Origin: Agrococcus sp. ProA11
GTDB lineage: Bacteria; Actinomycetota; Actinomycetes; Actinomycetales; Microbacteriaceae
Assembly: GCF_039880525.1 (NCBI RefSeq)
Contig: NZ_CP156989.1
Location: 2,294,001-2,358,000, forward strand
DNA: 64,000 nt
Direction: 5' to 3'
Shown: positions 57,915 through 64,000 of the stretch, in pieces
Layout: each line of letters opens with the position of its first letter
How positions within the stretch are numbered: the first letter of the stretch is position 1
The notes under the pieces: generated by a model
Told to the model about the DNA's origin: nothing
Databases searched by the model: none
What the model saw: the letters and a program-made list of their open reading frames with translations, nothing else
Made by a program: the position numbers and the translations under genes

Positions 57915-59372
57915 GTGACCGATCAGACGACGCCACCCTGGGATCAGCCGCAGGGTCAGCAGCACCCGCACGGGGTGCAGCAGCAGCATGGGCAGCAGCC
58001 GTACGGGCAGGCTCCCGCCGGCCAGCAGCCGTACGGGCAGCCCGCGTACGGCCAGCAGCCGTACGGGCAGCCCGCGTTCGGCCAGCAGCCGTACGGGCAG
58101 CCCGCGTACGGCCAGCAGCCATACGGCCAGCCCGCGTTCGGCCAGCCCGGCTACGGCCAGATGCTCCACCCGCATCCGGGCCACGCCACGCAGCCTCCGG
58201 CGCCCAAGAAGCCCGCGCTCCTGCCCGCCGCGCTGCCGATGTCGGGCCGGCCCTTCGCGATGGCCTTCCAGCCGCTCGAGCGTCGAGTCGGCCGCTGGTT
58301 CCTCGCGTGGGCGATCGCGCTCGGCTTCTTCTTCGTCGGCCAGCTGCTCTCGATCGCGCTGATGCTGCCGGGCATCGGCGCCTTCCTCGAGACGATCGAC
58401 CTGATGGATCTGCCCACCGACCAGACGCAGCTGGGCATGGACTTCATCGAGGCGGTCGTCGGCACGCCGCTCGGCATGGCGGCCGTGAACATGGCCTGGG
58501 CCGTGATGATCCCGGGCGCGATCGTGGCGATGGCCGCGTTCGGCAAGCACGCCGCCGGCTACGCCATGAGCGTGGCTGCCTCCTGGCGCTGGAGCGTCGT
58601 GGCGCGCGCCGCGCTCGTGATCGTGCCGATCTTCGCCCTCTACATCGGGCTGTCGCTGTGGATGGATCCGGCCATCGAATGGCAGTGGAACCCGAACTGG
58701 GGACTCGTCATCGCCGTGCTGCTGACCACGCCGCTGCAGTCGGCCGGTGAGGAGTTCACCTTCCGCGGCCTGCTGCCCCAGATGATGGGCGGCTGGCGCG
58801 TGCACCGCTACGTGCCGGCGCTCGTGATGCTGCCCCCGGTGCTGCTGGTGCTCGTGCTGCAGCCGGCGACCTGGCCGCTGTCGCTGCTCGCGCTGCTCGC
58901 GGCAGCCGTCGGCCCCTGGGTGCTGACGAGCCGCTTCGGGAACGCCGTCTGGACGGGCGTCGCGACGGGACTGCTCTTCGGCGCGATGCACGCGCATCCG
59001 TCGTTCGCCGCCACCCTGCAGCTGGCCCTGGTGGGCTTCACCTGCTCGATGCTCACTTACCGCACTGGCGGGCTCGAGGCGGCATCGGTGCTGCACGCAT
59101 CCAACAACGTGTTCATCATGGTGCCGCTCGCGCTCACGGGCGTCTCGGCATTCGCGTCGTCGCAGCCGGTCGCCGGTGAGGACTGGCTCTCGACGGGCAT
59201 CACCGCCGCAGCGCTCGGGCTCGCCTACCTCGCGGTGCACCTCACGATGCGCCGGGTGCAGCGCTTCACGCTCGGCAGCGCAGCGGCCGACATGCTCGAG
59301 CCGCCCGCGCAGCAGCACGAGCAGCAGCCGCCCCAGCCGCCTCAGCCGATGGCCGCGTCAGCCGCGCGCTGA
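57915..59372 (+). CDS. CPBP-family intramembrane protease with Q/P/Y/G repeat tail
   Basis: This 485-residue membrane protein starts with GTG (GAGGAG upstream). Residues 1-95 are hydrophilic and repetitive ([10 protein letters not shown]), encoded by 30-bp repeats. About eight membrane segments follow. The CPBP (CAAX protease and bacteriocin-processing) site is complete: [23 protein letters not shown] and LHASNNVF supply the conserved Glu-Glu, Arg, two His and Asn. The family cleaves membrane-linked peptides; no substrate is apparent. A Gln/Pro-rich end closes the protein ([13 protein letters not shown]). Confidence 0.88.
   Translation: MTDQTTPPWDQPQGQQHPHGVQQQHGQQPYGQAPAGQQPYGQPAYGQQPYGQPAFGQQPYGQPAYGQQPYGQPAFGQPGYGQMLHPHPGHATQPPAPKKPALLPAALPMSGRPFAMAFQPLERRVGRWFLAWAIALGFFFVGQLLSIALMLPGIGAFLETIDLMDLPTDQTQLGMDFIEAVVGTPLGMAAVNMAWAVMIPGAIVAMAAFGKHAAGYAMSVAASWRWSVVARAALVIVPIFALYIGLSLWMDPAIEWQWNPNWGLVIAVLLTTPLQSAGEEFTFRGLLPQMMGGWRVHRYVPALVMLPPVLLVLVLQPATWPLSLLALLAAAVGPWVLTSRFGNAVWTGVATGLLFGAMHAHPSFAATLQLALVGFTCSMLTYRTGGLEAASVLHASNNVFIMVPLALTGVSAFASSQPVAGEDWLSTGITAAALGLAYLAVHLTMRRVQRFTLGSAAADMLEPPAQQHEQQPPQPPQPMAASAAR
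57991..58140 (+). repeat. Five tandem 30-bp repeats in the CPBP gene
   Basis: Units at 57991, 58021, 58051, 58081 and 58111 are 30 bp each; the first is the most diverged and the middle three differ by one or two bases. A partial unit follows at 58141. Each codes for about [10 protein letters not shown]. Confidence 0.9.
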
Positions 59373-59538
59373 GCCGCGCCGTCGCCACCGCTGCCGCTAT
59401 TTCGGCACGGTGCGGCCCTCGACCGGCGCACACTGCGCCCGAGCGGTGCACTTCCGCGCGAGCGGTGCTGGCGCGCCGGCACCGGTCCGGCGCAAGCGCA
59501 CCAGTCAGCGCCCCGGGTCGCGAGCGGGCGCCGCGGGG

Positions 59539-59814
59539 CTACTTGGGCAGATCGCCCGGGGCGGAGCGATCGGGGGTGGGCGCCGAGGCTCCGAGCGCGG
59601 GCGAGGCGGATGCAGCCTCCGCCACGGCTGCGGGCGCAGCACCTCGGGGCGGCAGGCCCATCTTGATGCGCTCCTCGGCCTCGATGCGGTCGTACTCCAT
59701 GCGCGCGGTGCGGTCGCCGCGGATGATCATGCGCATGACCATCCAGAAGATGAGCCCGAGCACGATCGTCGGCACGAGCGAGAAGATCGCGTTCCCCCAC
59801 CAGCTCTCAGGCAT
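59539..59814 (-). CDS. Small single-pass membrane protein
   Basis: This 91-residue protein, MPESWWGNAIFSLVPTIVLG, has one N-terminal membrane helix (NAIFSLVPTIVLGLIFWMVMRMII), then a charged helix (RTARMEYDRIEAEERIKMG) and an Ala/Pro-rich tail. It resembles a small conserved actinobacterial protein often found next to lysS; function unknown. TAGACT lies six bases before the ATG, so it is probably leaderless. It converges with the CPBP gene. Confidence 0.8.
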   Translation of the reverse strand: MPESWWGNAIFSLVPTIVLGLIFWMVMRMIIRGDRTARMEYDRIEAEERIKMGLPPRGAAPAAVAEAASASPALGASAPTPDRSAPGDLPK

Positions 59815-59820
59815 GGGGCC

Positions 59821-59826
59821 AGTCTA
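59821..59826 (-). promoter_or_regulatory. -10 box of a probable leaderless start (gene at 59814)
   Basis: TAGACT on the minus strand ends six bases before the ATG at 59814. Confidence 0.5.
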
Positions 59827-59852
59827 CCGGGCAGGCGCCTGCGACACGTCGC

Positions 59853-61592
59853 TCAGCTGAGCAGATCGCGCACGCGCTCGCGTCCGATCGCCAGCAGCAG
59901 GGTCGGGATGCGCGGGCCCGTCTCGCGGTCGACGAGCAGCCGGTAAAGCAGCGCGAAGAAGGCGCGCTGTGCCGCGGAGAGCTCCTTGTCGCCCTTCACC
60001 ATGGCGCCGGGCTCGAGGCCCCGCTGCACCTTGGCGACGCCGTAGACCTGGTGCGTCAGTCCGTCGAGCGTCCACGCCTCCTCGATTGGGGGCAGGCCCT
60101 GGCCGCCGTCGAGCAGCAGGGCGATCGCCTCCCGCTCCTGCTCCGTCAGCGCCTCGAGCGCTGCGCGGTCGGCGCGCTCGCGCACCGCAGTGTGTTCCTC
60201 GGCAGGCATGTGGGTCGCGACCCACGCCTCGACCCGGTCGAGCCGGGGGCGGAGCGGGGCCAGGTCGGTGATGGGGTTGTCGGCATCAAGCCCGCCGAGG
60301 ATCCGCAGCACCTGCTCCTCATCGCCGAAGGTGATGTCGACGACGGATGCGAGGGTGCGATAGGCGATGCGGCGCGGCGTCTCCGCCATGCGCTCGTGCG
60401 CCGTCGAGGTGGCGCGCTCGAGGGCCGCCAGCTCTGCCTCACCCGCGGTGCCGGCCGCTGCCTTCTTGAGCAGCGCATCCCATTCGTCGTAGGTGCGCTG
60501 GAGCTCGGAGCCGAAGGCGACGTCGAACGACTGGTTCATGCGGCGGCGTGCGTAGAGCCAGCGCAGCACGGGCGTCTCCATCACGGCGAGCGCGTCCAAG
60601 GGGGTCGGTGCACCGCCGCGCGAGGACGACATCTTGGCGACGCCGCCGAAGCCGACGAACGCGTACATGGGCCCGTACGGACGCTCCCAGCCGAACACCG
60701 GTGCGAGCTGCAGGCCGACCTGGAAGGAGGAGCCGGGGCTCTGGTGGTCGACGCCGGAGGGCTCGAACACCACGCGCTCGTAGGCCCAGCGCATCGGCCA
60801 GTCGACCTTCCAGACGAGCTTGCCCGAGCGGAACTCGCGCAGCAGCACCGTCTCGCCGTGGCCGCACTGGCACGAGTAGGTCATCTCGGTCGAGTCGTCG
60901 TCGTAGGCCTCGATCGTGGTGAGGTCCTTGCCGCAGCTCGTGCAGTAGGGCTTGTAGGGGTAGTACTCGGCGCCGGCAGAGCCGTCGTCCTCGGATGCGG
61001 CGCCGGAGGAGGCGTCGAGCGCCTGCTGCAGCGCTTCGTCCTCATCCTTGGCGGCAGGCAGGGTCCGGTACTGCGCGAGGATCGCGTCGATCTCGCGGCG
61101 CTGGCGCATCGCGTGCAGGATCTGCTCGGTGTAGGCGCCCGCCGCATACTGCTCGGTCTGGCTGATGCCGCGGTAGCGCACGCCGGCGGCGGCGAAGCCC
61201 TCCTCTGCCTGCGCGCGGAAGTGCGCGGCCCAGGAGTCGTGCGGGCTGCCGGGAGGTGCGGGCACGCTCGTGAGCGGCTTGCCGATGTGCTCGCCCCATG
61301 ACTCGTCGACGCCCTCGATGCCGGCCGGCACCTTGCGGAAGCGGTCGTAGTCGTCCCAGCTCAGGATGTGCTCGCCGTCGAGACCGCGGCGCTGGATCTC
61401 GTCGATCACCAGGTGCGGGCTCATCACCTCGCGGAAGTTGCCGAGGTGCACGGGACCCGAGGGAGAGATGCCGGATGCGGCCACCGGCGTGGTGCCCCGG
61501 CGCTCGGCCTCGGCGATCACCTCGTCGGCCATGCGCGAGACCCAGTCGGCGCGCTCGTGCTGTGCGGTGCTGTCGTTCGGAGTCTCGGTCAC
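59853..61592 (-). CDS. lysS: Class I lysyl-tRNA synthetase
   Basis: This 579-residue enzyme attaches lysine to tRNA-Lys but belongs to the class I (Rossmann-fold) form, common in archaea and found in some bacteria. Class I motifs are VAASGISPSGPVHLGNFRE (the HIGH region) and KMSSSRGGAPTPLDAL (the KMSKS loop). A zinc knuckle reads CTSCGKDLTT and CQCGHGE. Class II motifs are absent. The GTG at 61592 (VTETPNDSTAQHERADWVS) has TAGGAT eight bases upstream. It lies after panC with a 120-bp gap and does not overlap it. Confidence 0.95.
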   Translation of the reverse strand: MTETPNDSTAQHERADWVSRMADEVIAEAERRGTTPVAASGISPSGPVHLGNFREVMSPHLVIDEIQRRGLDGEHILSWDDYDRFRKVPAGIEGVDESWGEHIGKPLTSVPAPPGSPHDSWAAHFRAQAEEGFAAAGVRYRGISQTEQYAAGAYTEQILHAMRQRREIDAILAQYRTLPAAKDEDEALQQALDASSGAASEDDGSAGAEYYPYKPYCTSCGKDLTTIEAYDDDSTEMTYSCQCGHGETVLLREFRSGKLVWKVDWPMRWAYERVVFEPSGVDHQSPGSSFQVGLQLAPVFGWERPYGPMYAFVGFGGVAKMSSSRGGAPTPLDALAVMETPVLRWLYARRRMNQSFDVAFGSELQRTYDEWDALLKKAAAGTAGEAELAALERATSTAHERMAETPRRIAYRTLASVVDITFGDEEQVLRILGGLDADNPITDLAPLRPRLDRVEAWVATHMPAEEHTAVRERADRAALEALTEQEREAIALLLDGGQGLPPIEEAWTLDGLTHQVYGVAKVQRGLEPGAMVKGDKELSAAQRAFFALLYRLLVDRETGPRIPTLLLAIGRERVRDLLS

Positions 61593-61712
61593 GACTGTCG
61601 ATCCTACCGGCGACCGCGCGGACCCGAGCCGGGCGCCGACCCGCCCAGCACCGGCCGATCAGGCCCGACCGGCGAGGTATCGGGAGGCGCAGCGCCGGGC
61701 ATCCAGGCGGCG

Positions 61713-62570
61713 TCAGGGGATCGAAAAGACCGCGTTGTCGATCAGGCGCACGGCGCCGACCCGGGCGGCGACGAGCACCTGCACGGGTCCGTGATGCTGC
61801 TCACCGGCGAAGGCGAAGGTGCGCGGGTCGACGATCGCGAGGTAATCGAGCTTCACGCCGGAGTCCGCCTGGAACACCGACTGGGCGGCGGCGAGCATCG
61901 ACTCGACGCCGCGATCCGAGGCGGAACGAGCCGCCTCGAGCGCGCGCGGCAGGATGCGGGCGTCCTCCCGCTCCCCCGCCGCGAGCATCGCGTTGCGGCT
62001 CGACATGGCCACACCGTCGCTCTCGCGCACCGTGGGTACGCCGACGATCTCGACCGGCAGGTTCAGGTCGCGCACCATGCGGCGCACGAGGAAGAGCTGC
62101 TGCGCATCCTTCTCGCCGAAGCACGCCACATCCGGCGTGACGATCGAGAGCAGCTTCGTGACCACGGTCAACACCCCGTCGAAGTGCCCGGGGCGGCTGC
62201 GGCCCTCGAGCACCGTGCCGAGGTGGCCGGCAGTGACGACGGTGGCGCTGCGGCCATCCGGGTACATCTCGTCGTCCTCGGGCATGAAGATCGCCTCGGC
62301 GCCGAGCACGATGAGCTGCGCGGTGTCGGTGTCGGGCGTGCGCGGGTAGCGCTCGAGATCCTCGTGGGGGCCGAACTGCATCGGGTTGACGAAGACGGAG
62401 GCGATGACGGTGTCGGCATGCGTGCGGGCAGCGCGCACGAGCGCCAGGTGCCCCTCGTGCAGCGCGCCCATGGTGGGCACGAGCGCGACGCGGCGGCCCG
62501 CGGCCCGCTCGCTCGCGACGAACGCCCGCATCTGCTCGATGGTCGTCAGGGTCTGGGTGGCTACAGGCAC
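61713..62570 (-). CDS. panC: Pantothenate synthetase
   Basis: PanC joins pantoate and beta-alanine with ATP to give pantothenate, the precursor of CoA. The 285-residue length is normal. ATP motifs ALHEGHLALVRAA and the flexible-loop/KMSKS-like MSSRNAML are present, as is SVFVNPMQFGPHEDLERYPR. The GTG at 62570 is chosen (VPVATQTLTTIEQMR) because TATCCT lies six bases upstream and the frame before it has no family similarity. The gene lies between lysS and the DUF2520 gene. Confidence 0.96.
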   Translation of the reverse strand: MPVATQTLTTIEQMRAFVASERAAGRRVALVPTMGALHEGHLALVRAARTHADTVIASVFVNPMQFGPHEDLERYPRTPDTDTAQLIVLGAEAIFMPEDDEMYPDGRSATVVTAGHLGTVLEGRSRPGHFDGVLTVVTKLLSIVTPDVACFGEKDAQQLFLVRRMVRDLNLPVEIVGVPTVRESDGVAMSSRNAMLAAGEREDARILPRALEAARSASDRGVESMLAAAQSVFQADSGVKLDYLAIVDPRTFAFAGEQHHGPVQVLVAARVGAVRLIDNAVFSIP

Positions 62571-62576
62571 CAGGAC

Positions 62577-62582
62577 AGGATA
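62577..62582 (-). promoter_or_regulatory. -10 box of a probable leaderless panC transcript
   Basis: TATCCT on the minus strand ends six bases before the GTG at 62570. Confidence 0.5.
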
Positions 62583-62685
62583 GGCGGGCTCGGGCGGACC
62601 CCGCGCCGCCACCCGTCGACCGGGCCTGTGGTCCGGCAACGCGATATTCGCGTCGCCGCGCCACGGAACCGGTTGACGGACGGGG

Positions 62686-63381
62686 TCAAGGCTCGATGGG
62701 CGGGTCGGGGTAGCGCGACAGCGCCGTCTCGACTGCGGAGCGCACGACGCCGCCCAGCACCCGCGACGGTCGTTCCACGCCGATCTCGTGCAGCTGGCGC
62801 ATGGCGTGGGCGACCACCCCGTCGGCGAACTCCCGCGCTGCGGCGACCGCCTCGGCGTATGCGGCACGATCCGATTCGTCGACGATGATCGGCTCCGCGC
62901 CCATCTCGACCGCCAGCGCTTGCCCGATCGGCAGCACGGGGCCGGGTGCTGTGACCGCGATGGTCGCCTCCAGCAGGCGCGACAGGTCGAGCGTGGTGCC
63001 GGTGAACGTCATCGCGGGGTGCAGGGCGATCGGGATCGCTCCGCGCTCGAGCGCGGGGCGCAGCACCTCGATCCCGTGCTCGGCCGCGGTGTGCACGACG
63101 AGCTGGCCCGGCTGCCACGCGCCGGTCGCGGCGAGCCCGGCGACGAGGTCTGCGAGCGCATCGGTCGGCACGGCGAGCAGCACCAGCTCGCTGCGCTCGA
63201 TGATCGTGGGGATGTCGAGGATCGCGACACCCGGAAGCATCGCTTCCGCGCGCTCGATCGCATCGTCGCCGGTCGCGTCAATGCCGATGATCGCGTGTCC
63301 GGCGCCAGCGAGCGCTGCCGCGAGCACCGGGCCGACGCGGCCGGCGCCGATGACGCCGACGCCGAGCCTGCCGGGCTTCAT
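62686..63381 (-). CDS. DUF2520 protein with NAD-binding fold
   Basis: The product is 231 residues with a glycine-rich dinucleotide site near the start, VGVIGAGRVGPVLAAAL, then ATGDDAIERAE and the strand SELVLLAVPTDALADLV. The second half is helical (ARGFADGVVAHAMRQLHE-like) as in the DUF2520 dehydrogenase-like family, close in fold to pyrroline-5-carboxylate and ketopantoate reductases. No catalytic role is known. In actinobacteria the gene often sits before panC, as here, which hints at pantothenate biosynthesis. The ATG overlaps the upstream PH-domain gene stop (ATGA). Confidence 0.88.
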   Translation of the reverse strand: MKPGRLGVGVIGAGRVGPVLAAALAGAGHAIIGIDATGDDAIERAEAMLPGVAILDIPTIIERSELVLLAVPTDALADLVAGLAATGAWQPGQLVVHTAAEHGIEVLRPALERGAIPIALHPAMTFTGTTLDLSRLLEATIAVTAPGPVLPIGQALAVEMGAEPIIVDESDRAAYAEAVAAAREFADGVVAHAMRQLHEIGVERPSRVLGGVVRSAVETALSRYPDPPIEP

Positions 63382-64000
63382 CGCTGCTCGTCCGGGGTCG
63401 AGTCGTGCCGGTCGGACTCGGGCGGCGGCTGCTGCTCGAACGAAGGTGGCTGCTGCGGCGCCGGTGGCTGCCACGGCTGCGGGGGCGGGACGGGCTGCTG
63501 CCACTGCTGGGGCGGGCCAGGCTGCTGCCGCGGCTGCGGAGGCGGGCCCGGCTGCTGCCACTGCTGCGGAGGCACGCCCGGCTGCTGCCACTGCTGGGGC
63601 GGCGCGGGCGGCTGCCAGCCTGCCGGGGCGGGAGGCGCAGGCAGCACCGCGTGCCGCACGAGCGACGATGCCCACGACTCCGAGGCATCCGCCGCCATCG
63701 CCGCCTTCACCGTGCGCGACGCGTGCTCGAAGAGCGTGTGCGCGTCCTGCTGGTCGATGGCTCCGATGCCCGGCGAGAGCACCGTGTCTGGCACGTGAAA
63801 CTGCACGCGCGCGAGCCGCGCGGCGCCGTAGATCGGGCCCTGCTGCACCGCGATCGACTGCACTCGCGGCGCCGGCACCAGCTGCAGCGCGCGCCAGATG
63901 CGGCCGGTGCGCAGCAGGAAGGCTGCATCGTGCACGAAGAACCCGTTGCGCCGCACGGAGAACCAGCGGAAGATGCGGGCGCGCGGCGGGCTGACGACGA
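63378..64000 (-). CDS. Bacterial PH-domain membrane protein, C-terminal part (runs off the window)
   Basis: About 206 residues of the C-terminal part are visible; the gene continues past 64000. The start in view (RARIFRWFSVRRNGFFVHDAA, then RTGRIWRALQLVPAPRVQSIAVQQGPIYGAARLARVQFHVPD) is a bPH2 (YdbS/YdbT-like) domain. A Pro/Gln/Trp-rich tail of about 85 residues follows (repeats like PPQQWQQPG), probably disordered and cytosolic. The stop overlaps the DUF2520 start by four bases, so the two are coupled. Confidence 0.85.
   Translation of the reverse strand, partial: VVSPPRARIFRWFSVRRNGFFVHDAAFLLRTGRIWRALQLVPAPRVQSIAVQQGPIYGAARLARVQFHVPDTVLSPGIGAIDQQDAHTLFEHASRTVKAAMAADASESWASSLVRHAVLPAPPAPAGWQPPAPPQQWQQPGVPPQQWQQPGPPPQPRQQPGPPQQWQQPVPPPQPWQPPAPQQPPSFEQQPPPESDRHDSTPDEQR

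Noticed and set aside
57991-58160. CRISPR or direct repeats of non-coding type
   Set aside because: Units are contiguous, in frame and code for a Q/P/Y/G repeat.

Overview
The window is a high-GC actinobacterial chromosome segment, most likely from a Microbacteriaceae-type organism. Signs are the rpoB-rpoC and rpsL-rpsG-fusA-tuf genes, a class I lysyl-tRNA synthetase, frequent GTG/TTG starts, many apparently leaderless genes, and a T7SS-like locus with WXG100-type proteins. The genus is inferred from gene content only.

Region 1 (1-3690, minus strand) is the str operon: rpsL, rpsG, fusA and the 5' part of tuf. A good promoter lies near 3651-3680, followed by a structured leader of about 200 nt.

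Region 2 (3691-30691, minus strand) is the most interesting part. It lies between rpoC and rpsL, genes that are usually close together in actinobacteria. In transcription order it holds a membrane protein; a 2034-residue anchored surface protein with about ten Ig/cadherin-like repeats and five FN3 domains; a MoxR AAA+ ATPase; a DUF58 protein; a transglutaminase-like membrane protein whose catalytic Cys is Asp; an RDD-FHA protein; a PP2C phosphatase; an FHA/zinc-ribbon protein; a Ser/Thr kinase; an FHA/winged-helix-like protein; a 1514-residue EssC-like FtsK/SpoIIIE ATPase; a WXG100-like protein; a terminator; a second Esx-like protein; a 416-residue helical and hydrophobic candidate substrate; and three unknown partner genes. 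Most junctions are ATGA/GTGA overlaps. The core resembles the kinase-FN3-AAA-DUF58-transglutaminase-phosphatase (PFNA) cluster known from Bifidobacterium, here joined to a stripped-down type VII secretion ATPase and substrates. Both Esx-type genes are preceded by the same 18-bp palindrome at the same distance from a -10 box, so they probably share a regulator.

Region 3 (30802-38312, minus strand) holds rpoC and rpoB, both with TTG starts. RpoB has Thr where the rifampicin-binding cluster normally has Arg (E. coli 529).

Region 4 (38510-52133) is mixed housekeeping and accessory genes on both strands: a spermidine-synthase-like protein, a TPR-like protein, a SprT-like protease, two MFS transporters, an AKR/ComB-like/DUF4916 mini-operon, an acyltransferase-like membrane protein, an esterase, a LysR-type effector domain without HTH, tRNA-Ser(CGA), GNAT proteins, radA and a secreted proline/threonine-rich protein. 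A 422-bp gap at 43485-43906 carries three copies of a 47-bp inverted-repeat element and a G-rich tract.

Region 5 (52174-64000) holds a secreted 5'-nucleotidase with three CWB2 repeats, clpC with a candidate ClgR site, a CPBP protease with a Q/P/Y/G repeat tail, a small membrane protein, lysS (class I), panC, a DUF2520 protein and the 3' part of a bacterial PH-domain gene.
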